Positions 25,720 to 34,126 of a DNA stretch of 64,000 nt are shown piece after piece (position 1 is the stretch's first letter; each line of letters starts with the position of its first letter). Origin of the DNA: Sphingomonas sp. GTDB lineage: Bacteria; Pseudomonadota; Alphaproteobacteria; Sphingomonadales; Sphingomonadaceae. The position numbers and the translations under genes were made by a program. The stretch spans positions 1-64,000 of the forward strand of contig NZ_QFOB01000014.1 in assembly GCF_003248515.1 (NCBI RefSeq). The letters run 5' to 3'. The notes beneath the pieces are model-generated. The model did no database searches and had not been told where the DNA came from. It was given only the letters and a program-made list of their open reading frames with translations.

Positions 25720-28311
25720 ATGCGGGGACTTTCCGGACTTTCGGTTCAACAGCAATTGATGGCGGGCGCAGCAGCGGCCGTGATGATGGTGAGTGCCAGC
25801 CCGGCGATGGCTCAGACGAGGACGTTCAATGTGCCCGCGCAATCGGCGTCGCGTAGCATTCCGATTTTTGCCAAGCAGGCTGGCGTTCAGATCATCGCCA
25901 GCGGCAGCACCGTCCAATCAAAGCGCACCAATCAGGTTCGCGGTAATTTCTCCGTCGAGGAGGCGCTGCGGAGATTGCTGGAAGGGACGGGCCTAGTAGC
26001 CTCTCGCGTGGGTTCAAATGGCATCATCACTATCCAAGCGGCCCCGATGGGGGAAGCCATCGCCGGAGGCGCCGCGGCCAATAGCGAGGGTGCTGAGATT
26101 GTCGTAACTGGAACGCGAGTTGAAGGCGGTGAGACTGCATCCCCGACGACAGTGTTGCGAACCGATCAGATTCGGATGGCAGGGCAAACCAACGCCGGCG
26201 AAGCAATGCGCGCACTCCCACAAAACTTCAGCGGCGGGCAAAATCCCGGTGTGACTGCGGGTGCCATTGGCATTACCAATCAGAATCTCAATTCCGGCTC
26301 GTCCCCTAACCTGAGAGGATTGGGAGCCGATGCTACTCTCACCCTACTGAATGGTCACCGCCTCTCGTTCGGGTCCTTTGTCCAGGCAGTGGATGTCAGT
26401 GCAATTCCTCTCGCCGCCATCGACCGCATCGAGGTTGTCCCCGATGGGGCGTCGGCTGTTTACGGTTCAGATGCTGTGGCCGGCGTAGTGAATGTCATTC
26501 TGAAGCAGAACTACAATGGCCTGTCCCTGCTGACCAATGTCGGCGGCGCAACCGATGGCGGCGACTTCAAGCAACAATATAGCGCTGTCGCTGGTCGAAC
26601 ATGGTCCACGGGGGGAATCATGGCCGCATTCAGCCATGACGAAAATTCTGCGATCTTTTCCAATCAGCGCGAATTTACGAAATATATGCCAGCCGGAAAC
26701 ACGCTGTACCCCAAAATAAATCAGAATAGTCTGGTAGTTTCTGGAAGGCAGAACATTTCTTCGAGTATCGAGGCGTACCTTGACGCCACCTACAATGTGA
26801 GAACTGCGTTTTCCTCACAAGCCACTTCTTCCGGGTATGTGTACACAAATACCCCAACGACCCGCGACTTTTCAGTATCGCCTTCCGTCCGGCTGTCTCT
26901 GGGCTCCAAATGGGATTTACGTGTTTCAGGCACGTACGCTCGCAGCAAGACCGAATATGACCAAACTACCTTCTATAATGGTGCAGCTAGTGCAAGGACT
27001 CGCGGTTGTTATTGCAATGTTTTGGGCGGTGTTGAAGCCTACGCATCGGGACCATTAGCCACTATCAACGGCAATACCCTCGATCTCGTTGCCGGAGGTG
27101 GGTACCGTTACAACCACTACGAAACAGTGCGCTATACTACTTCAGCTACAGATAACGATGGCTCCATTAGCAGTTTCTACGCATTTTCTGAAATATCTGT
27201 ACCGTTTGTAAAGCCTGGTCAAGGCTCTCCATTATTGGAAAAGCTGATCGTAAACGCAGCGTTGCGGTATGAACGCTATCCACAAATTGCGTCTGTAGCC
27301 GTGCCCAAGATCGGGATGATTTACGGGATCTCACCGTCGGTCGAGATAAAGGCTACTTGGGGTAAATCCTTCAAGGCTCCAATGCTGTATTATAAGTTTG
27401 CCGATAGATTGGCTTACCTATACCCCGTTTCATATTTTGGTGGAGAGCAGAGATTTAATAATGGCTCAATACTACTGGTTGACGTTGGCGGCAATACGAA
27501 CCTCAAACCAGAAAAGGCAACCTCTTGGTCCACGACTCTTTCGGTCCATCCTGTCAGTATACCGCGACTGAACCTGCAAGCCACATATTTCCATGTTAAC
27601 TACAAGGATCGGATCGTTCAGCCCGTACCCGGCGCGGCGTCTTCGAGCGTATTGTCCGGGAGTTCGCCCTACGATTCATTTATAACGTACGACCCGTCCC
27701 AAAGCGTAGTTGACGAAATTTTAGCAGGAGCTGACAATACATACAATTACGGTGGAACTGGGGCCGAGAATAACATCGTTGCCATTCTCAACAATAGATA
27801 TGTAAATGCAGCTCGCCAAAATATTCATGGCATTGATATATCAATGAACTACAGATTCCTGCTCGATTCCTCTTCTATTTTGATAAACTCAAATGGATCT
27901 TGGCTGTGGTCTAATCAGAAAATCAGTGAAAGCTTGCCGGTCACACCGCTTGCCGGGACGATATTTAATCCCCCTCGCTTTAAAGCACGAGCCAGCCTCG
28001 GTTGGGCGAATGATGCTTTATCTCTGATGACCTACGTCAATCATATGAGTGGCCTGGAAGATAATCGGTCCACCCCATCCGTACGAATAGATTCACAGAC
28101 GACGTTTGATGCTTCGATCCGGTATAATACACAGAACCACGATGGGCCGCTTCAGAATGTAAGTATAATCGTGAGCGCGCAAAATATCTTCAACAAAAGG
28201 CCGCCGTACGCTAAACCCACTAGCGGTCAGTCCTATTACGTCAATTATGATTCAACCAATTACTCATCTATTGGTCGCTTTGTAAGTGTAACAATATCAA
28301 AGGATTGGTAA
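25720..28311 (+). CDS. TonB-dependent receptor with STN domain, probable lasso-peptide receptor
   Basis: 863 residues from the ATG at 25720 (GGGGAG seven bases upstream). Signal peptide to about residue 32 (SPAMAQ), STN domain to about 105, TonB box (AEIVVTGTRVEGG), plug (LRGLGADATLTLLNGHRLSFGS, DGASAVYGSDAVAGVVNVIL) and a complete 22-strand-type barrel ending in RFVSVTISKDW, with the usual C-terminal aromatic. The STN domain fits signalling through the FecR upstream. The isopeptidase gene overlaps its end, so uptake of a lasso peptide with later cleavage is the likely job. The second half is visibly lower in G+C than the flanking ICE genes. Paralogue of the receptor at 1-1482. Confidence 0.88.
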   Translation: MRGLSGLSVQQQLMAGAAAAVMMVSASPAMAQTRTFNVPAQSASRSIPIFAKQAGVQIIASGSTVQSKRTNQVRGNFSVEEALRRLLEGTGLVASRVGSNGIITIQAAPMGEAIAGGAAANSEGAEIVVTGTRVEGGETASPTTVLRTDQIRMAGQTNAGEAMRALPQNFSGGQNPGVTAGAIGITNQNLNSGSSPNLRGLGADATLTLLNGHRLSFGSFVQAVDVSAIPLAAIDRIEVVPDGASAVYGSDAVAGVVNVILKQNYNGLSLLTNVGGATDGGDFKQQYSAVAGRTWSTGGIMAAFSHDENSAIFSNQREFTKYMPAGNTLYPKINQNSLVVSGRQNISSSIEAYLDATYNVRTAFSSQATSSGYVYTNTPTTRDFSVSPSVRLSLGSKWDLRVSGTYARSKTEYDQTTFYNGAASARTRGCYCNVLGGVEAYASGPLATINGNTLDLVAGGGYRYNHYETVRYTTSATDNDGSISSFYAFSEISVPFVKPGQGSPLLEKLIVNAALRYERYPQIASVAVPKIGMIYGISPSVEIKATWGKSFKAPMLYYKFADRLAYLYPVSYFGGEQRFNNGSILLVDVGGNTNLKPEKATSWSTTLSVHPVSIPRLNLQATYFHVNYKDRIVQPVPGAASSSVLSGSSPYDSFITYDPSQSVVDEILAGADNTYNYGGTGAENNIVAILNNRYVNAARQNIHGIDISMNYRFLLDSSSILINSNGSWLWSNQKISESLPVTPLAGTIFNPPRFKARASLGWANDALSLMTYVNHMSGLEDNRSTPSVRIDSQTTFDASIRYNTQNHDGPLQNVSIIVSAQNIFNKRPPYAKPTSGQSYYVNYDSTNYSSIGRFVSVTISKDW

Positions 28312-28334
28312 TTAAATCAGCTTTTTACAAATCC

Positions 28335-30446
28335 ATGGGTATGGTTATGAGAAAAAATATATTTCAATCTGCGCTAATAATCATCATACTTACCGCCTTC
28401 ACACCTTCGACATTGCGGGCTCAGACGCACCGCTGCGCCCTGTCTACTGGCCAAACGGATACCAATAAAAAAAGGGATATCTCAACGGATGATCTCCTCC
28501 GGCTGAAAGATTTCGGCAGTCTGCTAACTTCCATTTCCACCGATCCCTTTCAGGTCGCGCCCGATGGGTCGCTGCTGGCGCTACATCTGAGACGGGCTGA
28601 TGCGGTGGCGGACAGCTACTGCACCGCTATCGTTCTTGTACCCACGCACGGCCACGGACAGCCGACAGTTATCGATGATGGTGGGGAAATACTCCCATTT
28701 TCAGGTTATCGATTCGGTGTGGGGCAACCCCCGCTAGGCGTTCCCAAAGACGAGCTTCTGCGCTGGTCGCCGTCGGGTAATGCGCTTGCCTATATCAAAA
28801 TCTTCGCCGACCGCTCCGAGATTTGGCGGTACGACCTAGGCAAGCGTAGTTCGCAAAAGCTATTGACCAGCCCGGTGGATATCGATGCGTTGGCTTGGTC
28901 CGATGACGGGAGAGCAATTCTTTATTCCAGCCGTCCTGGGACGATCGATGCGCTCGCGGCGATCACTATAGAGGGACGAAGCGGATATCACTATGATGGT
29001 CGCTTCGTACCATATGCCAGTGATCAGCCATTTGTGTCATCGGATATTCCGCTCAGGAATTTTGCGATTGATCCGAACAGCGGCGAACCCGTGGCGATGC
29101 AGCCCGCGCCTGAAAATTTGCTCTACCCTTCTTCTGCGTGGCCCAAGGGCACTATCGCCTTCGCCACCTCCGCCGGCGGTGCCAACGCTGCTTTTTCCTA
29201 CACTTCCGGCAAGCTCTATCATGAAAAGCCTCAGCTAAAGGCAACCATCGCTGATCGAGCTTTCGATTGTCAGCAGCCGTCATGCTCTAATGTTCAGGGA
29301 CTGTGGTGGTCTCCCGATGGTAAGACGCTTTGGTATGAACGCCGAGCGGGTATCGCTGATAGTGTTACAGAATTTTATGCCTGGAGGCCCGGGCGGGCGG
29401 CGCCTAGTCTCCTATTGAGTACGCAAGACGCCATCTTTGGCTGTAGGCTCGTGCAGGTCGAACTGGTGTGCGCACACGAAGGTTCGACCAGCCCCCGCTC
29501 AATTGTGGCAATTTCATTGCGTGACGGTACGCGGCGATCCGTGTTTGAGCCCAACCCAGAGTTCGCCTTGCTAGCGCTGGGAACCGTAAAGCGCTTAGAG
29601 TGGACCAACTCCTTCGGCATTTCGACCTTCGGCGATCTCGTGCTCCCGCCCAACCGGAAGGACAATCGAAGGTTGCCCTTGGTGGTCGTACAATATGATT
29701 CTCGCGGCTTTCTGCGAGGAGGAACCGCGGATGAATATCCCATCCAGGTACTGGCAACTCATGGATTTGCCGTGCTGAGTTTCAATCGTCCGCCCCGGTA
29801 TGGCAACACGTTGCCTGTAACGAACGAGCAGGAATATATGCAGGCCAACAACAAAGGATGGATGGATCGAAGAAGTAATGTTTCGTCATTCGAAACGATC
29901 ATCCAACGGCTGACGAACGAAGGGATTATCGACCCTCGGCGCGTGGCTATAACGGGGCAAAGCGACGGAGCGTCAACTGCTACGTACGCGTTGGCGAATT
30001 CAACTTTGTTTTCGGCTGCGATCCTGAGCACTTGCTGCCAAGCTGATACTATGTTGGCATTCGGCGGCGAAGGCCTCGCCGACTTTTATATCCAAGGCGG
30101 TTATCCCGTTTCGCGTTATTTCGACCAGAGCTTCTGGCGCGATGGCATGCTGGAGAGCGCTGTAAAGGCTCGTCCTGTCCCATTGCTTATCCAGGCGTCG
30201 TCAGTCGAGTTTCGTTTAGGTCTGACCACATACAGCGAGCTACGTCATCGTGGATGGCCGATCGATATGTACGTCTATCCCGACGAAGGCCATGTGAAGC
30301 TTCACCCCGCCCATCGATCAGCCGTCTATCGGAGAAACGTGCAATGGCTGGAGTTCTGGCTGAATGACGAAGAAGAACCCGATCCAGTAAACCAAAGCCA
30401 ATATGATCATTGGAAAAACTTGAAAGCCAAATACTCTACTCCCTGA
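28335..30446 (+). CDS. Lasso-peptide isopeptidase (AtxE2-like, S9/prolyl-oligopeptidase family)
   Basis: 703 residues from the ATG at 28335. A signal peptide (MRKNIFQSALIIIILTAFTPSTLRAQ) suggests a periplasmic enzyme. A beta-propeller domain (about residues 50-420) precedes the alpha/beta-hydrolase domain: VVQYDSRGFLRGGTADEYP, nucleophile serine in GQSDGAS (about residue 543), histidine in YVYPDEGHVKLHPAHR (about 653). These motifs match isopeptidases that open the macrolactam ring of lasso peptides such as astexins. The position where relatives carry the catalytic aspartate reads ASSVEFR, with serine in place of aspartate as I recall the consensus. Overlaps the receptor gene by frame and is its operon partner. 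Confidence 0.85.
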   Translation: MGMVMRKNIFQSALIIIILTAFTPSTLRAQTHRCALSTGQTDTNKKRDISTDDLLRLKDFGSLLTSISTDPFQVAPDGSLLALHLRRADAVADSYCTAIVLVPTHGHGQPTVIDDGGEILPFSGYRFGVGQPPLGVPKDELLRWSPSGNALAYIKIFADRSEIWRYDLGKRSSQKLLTSPVDIDALAWSDDGRAILYSSRPGTIDALAAITIEGRSGYHYDGRFVPYASDQPFVSSDIPLRNFAIDPNSGEPVAMQPAPENLLYPSSAWPKGTIAFATSAGGANAAFSYTSGKLYHEKPQLKATIADRAFDCQQPSCSNVQGLWWSPDGKTLWYERRAGIADSVTEFYAWRPGRAAPSLLLSTQDAIFGCRLVQVELVCAHEGSTSPRSIVAISLRDGTRRSVFEPNPEFALLALGTVKRLEWTNSFGISTFGDLVLPPNRKDNRRLPLVVVQYDSRGFLRGGTADEYPIQVLATHGFAVLSFNRPPRYGNTLPVTNEQEYMQANNKGWMDRRSNVSSFETIIQRLTNEGIIDPRRVAITGQSDGASTATYALANSTLFSAAILSTCCQADTMLAFGGEGLADFYIQGGYPVSRYFDQSFWRDGMLESAVKARPVPLLIQASSVEFRLGLTTYSELRHRGWPIDMYVYPDEGHVKLHPAHRSAVYRRNVQWLEFWLNDEEEPDPVNQSQYDHWKNLKAKYSTP

Positions 30447-30921
30447 TCTCGAGATATCCACTTTGGTAAAGAGGTTGGATCACCACCGCGAAAGCGGTGG
30501 AAACCTTCTCCAGACCAGCTACGCCTTCCCCCGAAGTGGCCTTATCTGCGAGTGAGCGCAGAGGGAGAAAATGAAAATCGGTCCGCATGCATTCTCCTGC
30601 CTCGAAGGATGCCCCATCCACGATCGTTCACCCTTTTCCGAATGATGTGTTGGTGCTATTGTTGGTGCAGGTGCTTTCCCGCCATAGATATTTGGGAAAG
30701 ATCAGCCGCTTGGGTGCCCAATAGGAGTGTTCTTCTGGCACCAGTTGCCGCCTCTGGATTCGTCCAGAGGCGTCCAGCAACAGGCTGGTTTCAAAGCATA
30801 ATTTCATCGACGATCGCTGGCAACCGTCCGGGTTGATCCAGCAAAATCCAGTAAATGTTACACAAAATGTGACACATTCTGCGTCTGCTGGATCGGCCCG
30901 GAGAAAACCGGGATCACGACG
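30447..30921. other. Intergenic region between isopeptidase and integrase
   Basis: 475 bp without a gene. It holds a strong GAAA-loop hairpin just after the isopeptidase and, closer to the integrase, the perfect inverted repeat GATCCAGCA (30835-30843) and TGCTGGATC (30886-30894) around the near-palindrome TGTTACACAAAATGTGACACA-like core; these could be integrase arm or core sites. No tRNA gene is visible here. Confidence 0.5.
30483..30500 (+). terminator. GAAA-loop hairpin after the isopeptidase gene
   Basis: A 7-bp perfect stem, CCACCGC and GCGGTGG, closed by a GAAA tetraloop, 37 bp after the isopeptidase stop. There is no long T run after it, so it may be a weak intrinsic terminator or an mRNA-stabilising hairpin. 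Confidence 0.5.
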
Positions 30922-32214
30922 ATGCTGACGCAGCTCCATATCACCTCGGCCAAGCCCAGGGCGAAGTCCTATACCCTCTCCGACGGCCAGGGCCTCTCGC
31001 TGGTCGTCCAGACGACCGGCACGAAGATCTGGCGATTCCGTTTTCGATACGGCGGCGCGCCCAGGACCCTGCATGTCGGAACCTGGCCGACCGTCTCGCT
31101 CGCCGAAGCGCGCGACAAATGCCGCGAGGCGCGCAGGGCGATTGCCGCCGGGCTCGATCCGGTCCTCGAGAAGAAGCGCGCGCGGATCACGGCGCAGTTC
31201 GCCGCGGCAACGACGTTCAGGGACGTCGCGCTCGAGTGGCTTGCCAAATGCGAGAGGGAGGGACTGGCCGAGGTCACCCTCGCGAAGATGCGCTGGCTGC
31301 TCGACATGGCCTATCCGATGATCGGCTCGCACCCGATCAACGGCATCACGCCGATCGAGGCCCTGTCCGTGTTGCGCAAGGTCGAGGCCGATGGCCGATA
31401 CGAGAGCGCCCGCCGCATGCGCAGCGTCCTCAGCCGGATCTTTCGCTACGGCATCGCGACCGCGCGCTGCGATCGGGACGTGGCGGCCGACCTGCGCGGC
31501 GCGCTGACGACGCCGAGGGCCACTCATCATGCCGCGATCACGGACCCCGAAGAGGTGGGTATCCTGCTGAAGACCATGGACGGTTATCCCGGCCGGGCCG
31601 TCACGAGGATGGCCATGCGGTTGTCGCCCCACCTGTTCGCCAGACCCGGCGAGCTCCGTCAGGCCGAGTGGTCGGAGATCGACGTAGACAAGGCGCTCTG
31701 GTCGATCCCGGCCAGCCGGATGAAGATGCGCCGGCCTCATCGCGTACCGCTGTCCCGCCAAGTGCTGGCGATGCTGGAGGAGTTGCGCGAGATGACGGGC
31801 CGCCATCTCTATCTTTTCCCGTGCGTCGGCAACCTGAGGCGGCCCATGTCCGAGAATGGCGTCAATCAGGCCCTGCGTCGCCTCGGTTACGGGCAGGGCG
31901 AAATGACGGCGCACGGCTTCCGGGCGACGGCGGCGACATTGCTGAACGAGATGGGGCGGTGGAATCCGGACGCAATCGAGCGGCAGCTGGCGCACCAGGA
32001 AGCGTCGTCGGTGCGCCGCGCCTATGCGCGCGGCGAATATTGGGACGAACGCGTCGTCATGATGCAGCACTGGTCGGACTATCTGGATGGCCTTCGCGAA
32101 AACGCGAAAGCGCCGAGGGCCCCAAGAGCCGACACCGTCAAGTCGCGACTGCGCACGTCGAAAGCCGGGCGACAGCGAGGCCGCCCCGCGGGAAGGCCGG
32201 GCAGAACCAGCTGA
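30922..32214 (+). CDS. int: Tyrosine recombinase/integrase with DUF4102 N-terminus
   Basis: 430 residues. The N-terminal DUF4102 arm-binding domain (YTLSDGQGLSLVVQTTGTKIWRFRFRYGG) precedes a SAM-like core-binding domain and the catalytic domain with R in LFARPGELRQAEWSEID, H-x-x-R in HGFRATAATLLNE and the histidine/tyrosine in LAHQEASSVRRAYARG. The family (P4-type integrases) typically inserts at tRNA 3' ends. The tail after about residue 395 is basic and repetitive. hipBA follows, a usual integrase-proximal maintenance cargo. Confidence 0.9.
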   Translation: MLTQLHITSAKPRAKSYTLSDGQGLSLVVQTTGTKIWRFRFRYGGAPRTLHVGTWPTVSLAEARDKCREARRAIAAGLDPVLEKKRARITAQFAAATTFRDVALEWLAKCEREGLAEVTLAKMRWLLDMAYPMIGSHPINGITPIEALSVLRKVEADGRYESARRMRSVLSRIFRYGIATARCDRDVAADLRGALTTPRATHHAAITDPEEVGILLKTMDGYPGRAVTRMAMRLSPHLFARPGELRQAEWSEIDVDKALWSIPASRMKMRRPHRVPLSRQVLAMLEELREMTGRHLYLFPCVGNLRRPMSENGVNQALRRLGYGQGEMTAHGFRATAATLLNEMGRWNPDAIERQLAHQEASSVRRAYARGEYWDERVVMMQHWSDYLDGLRENAKAPRAPRADTVKSRLRTSKAGRQRGRPAGRPGRTS

Positions 32215-32320
32215 GCACCGGGCCATATTCCCGATCGGAGAGACGGTGGAGGGGGGACTACCCCGCCGCGCGTCTTACCGATCGGGGATGATCGATGTTG
32301 AGCGAGGGATTTTGCCGGTG

Positions 32321-32554
32321 ATGTTACCGATCGGGAATAGGGACGCCGTCGCCATCGATCGCGTCGTTCGGCCAGAACTCAGGGCACAGCGGTTACCCCG
32401 CAAGCAGCTTACAGTGGCGTCCGTCTTCGGTGTGCGCCTCATGGTCGATCTCGAGGCAGGCAGGCCTGCCGTGCCGCTGGCCAACGCCCACCATGTGCTC
32501 GTTACGTCCGGCTGCGACCTTTCCCTCGTGAAGCCGTCGGGGCCGAGCCGATGA
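32321..32554 (+). CDS. hipB: HipB-like antitoxin (diverged)
   Basis: 77 residues from the ATG at 32321; an ATG at 32288 is possible. The sequence AIDRVVRPELRAQRLPRKQLTVASVFGVRLMVDLEAGRPAVPLANAHHVLVTSGCDLSLVKPS follows the HipB XRE pattern (RRERRAQRLTQKQLAAVAGVG.RFIVDLEAGKP), but several helix positions are unusual (PRKQLTVASVF). It overlaps hipA by 4 bp. It may be functional or eroded. Confidence 0.6.
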   Translation: MLPIGNRDAVAIDRVVRPELRAQRLPRKQLTVASVFGVRLMVDLEAGRPAVPLANAHHVLVTSGCDLSLVKPSGPSR

Positions 32555-33801
32555 GCAACGTCCTTTCGATCTGGTGGGGTGATGACCTCGCCGGCCATCT
32601 TCGGCTCGATCGCTACGGCGAGATGCAGTTCGCCTATGTCGCCGGGTGGCTGGCAGACGATACGAGGCCGGCATTGTCCTTTTCGCTTCCGAAACGGATC
32701 GAGCCCTACGGTCGCCGTGAGTGCCAGGGTTTTTTCGAGGGTCTGCTGCCCGAGGAATCGCAACGCATCGCGATCGGCCGTGCCTTGGGCGTGTCCGCCG
32801 GGAACGACTTCCGACTGCTCGAACAGCTGGGTGGCGAGGTTGCCGGCGCGCTTACGCTGCTCCCGGACGGAGACACGCTGCCTGATCCGTTCGATCGGGG
32901 CCCCGACGTCCTCGACGACCCGCGGTTGCTGTCACTGCTGGAGCGTTTGCCGGCCCGCCCCATGCTGGCCGGCGAGGGCGGCCCTCGACTTGCCTTGGCG
33001 GGTGCCCAGTCCAAGCTCCCGGTGCTCGTGGTCGATGGCAGGATCGCGCTGCCGGGTCCGGGGCAGCCCACCAGCCATATCCTGAAGCCGCCGATCCCAC
33101 GCTTCGAAGGCACGACCGAGAACGAATATTACTGCATGTCGCTGGCGCGTGCGATCGGGCTGGACGTCGCGGGCGTTGCGATCCGGACCATCGCTGACCA
33201 CGCATTCCTGCTTATCGAACGTTATGATCGTCGGCGGGATCACGAGGAGCGACTGGTACGGCTGCATCAGGAGGACTTCGCGCAGGCGCTGGCCTTTCCG
33301 TCGCGGCGCAAATATGCCAGCGAAGGTGGGCCGACGTTCAGGGACGGCTTCGGGCTCGTCCGCAAGGCGACGACGCGCCCGGCCGGGGACATATTGAAGC
33401 TGGCGGACGCTGCCATCTTCAATCTGCTGATCGGCAATGCCGACGCCCATGCGAAGAACTTCAGCCTGCTGCACGTCGATGGAATGGTGCGGCTCGCACC
33501 ATTGTACGACCTCCTGTCGACCGTCGCCTATCCCGATCTGTCGCCCAAGCTGGCCATGAAGATCGCGAAGAAGAGCACGCTGGAGGAGATCGAGCCGCGA
33601 CACTGGGATCGCTTCGCTGAAGACGTCGGCATTGAAGCATCCCACTTGCGGTGGCGTGTCAGGGAAATCTCCGAAGCCTCCCTCGGTCAGATCACGGTCG
33701 CCGGGAGCGCCCTCGATCGCGCGCTGCCAAGGGCGAACCGCTTCGAGCCGTTTGCGAACCTGATTGCGGGCCGTGCCCGGCGCCTCATGCTGAAGGCATG
33801 A
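32551..33801 (+). CDS. hipA: HipA-family serine/threonine kinase toxin
   Basis: 416 residues, full length. HipA N-terminal domain (LSFSLPKRIEPYGRRECQGFFEGLLPE), phosphate-binding region (PRLALAGAQSKLPVLV), THILKPPIPRF-like motif (SHILKPPIPRFEGTTENEYYCMSLA) and the catalytic loop NLLIGNADAHAKNFSLLH with DLLSTVAYP. HipA kinases phosphorylate targets such as glutamyl-tRNA synthetase, causing growth arrest. With the hipB-like gene just upstream this forms a toxin-antitoxin pair next to the integrase, probably stabilising the element. Confidence 0.88.
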   Translation: MSNVLSIWWGDDLAGHLRLDRYGEMQFAYVAGWLADDTRPALSFSLPKRIEPYGRRECQGFFEGLLPEESQRIAIGRALGVSAGNDFRLLEQLGGEVAGALTLLPDGDTLPDPFDRGPDVLDDPRLLSLLERLPARPMLAGEGGPRLALAGAQSKLPVLVVDGRIALPGPGQPTSHILKPPIPRFEGTTENEYYCMSLARAIGLDVAGVAIRTIADHAFLLIERYDRRRDHEERLVRLHQEDFAQALAFPSRRKYASEGGPTFRDGFGLVRKATTRPAGDILKLADAAIFNLLIGNADAHAKNFSLLHVDGMVRLAPLYDLLSTVAYPDLSPKLAMKIAKKSTLEEIEPRHWDRFAEDVGIEASHLRWRVREISEASLGQITVAGSALDRALPRANRFEPFANLIAGRARRLMLKA

Positions 33802-33807
33802 TGACCG

Positions 33808-33996
33808 TCACGCCCCGATGAGGGTCTTCAGGCTCCCATAGAGGACCAATGTGGCTCGACCGACCTTCACGGTTTCGAGATCGCCGGTCTGGATCAGCTC
33901 GTAGAGTCGGGATCTGCTCAAGCCCGTGATCCGCACGGCGGTCGAGATGCGCACCGTGAGCGGCTCAATCCTCTGCTCCCATGCGCGCTCGATCAT
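33808..33996 (-). CDS. Excisionase/AlpA-like HTH protein
   Basis: 62 residues: MIERAWEQRIEPLTVRISTAVRITGLSRSRLYELIQTGDLETVKVGRATLVLYGSLKTLI, a HTH_17-type domain. Convergent with hipA. A recombination directionality factor or small regulator is likely, given the nearby integrase. Confidence 0.75.
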   Translation of the reverse strand: MIERAWEQRIEPLTVRISTAVRITGLSRSRLYELIQTGDLETVKVGRATLVLYGSLKTLIGA

Positions 33997-34126
33997 CTCT
34001 ACCTCCCTGGCGCGCGGCGTTGCCGCGCAGGGTGGATCGTAAACCGGGATGCGACCGTTGGGTCAGTTTCTGTCTGGTGCAGCCGCGGTGCTATCTGGTG
34101 CCTGCATGACGGGAGGTTAGCCTCGG

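Noticed and set aside
30628..32226. 532-codon minus-strand open frame opposite the integrase
   Set aside because: Integrase on the plus strand has all catalytic motifs; the antisense product has none.
30649..34105. Loosely matching GGTGCTAT...TGGTGC stretches at about 30650 and 34085 as att sites bounding int-hipBA
   Set aside because: The match is short and imperfect, and no tRNA end is present; not enough to call attachment sites.
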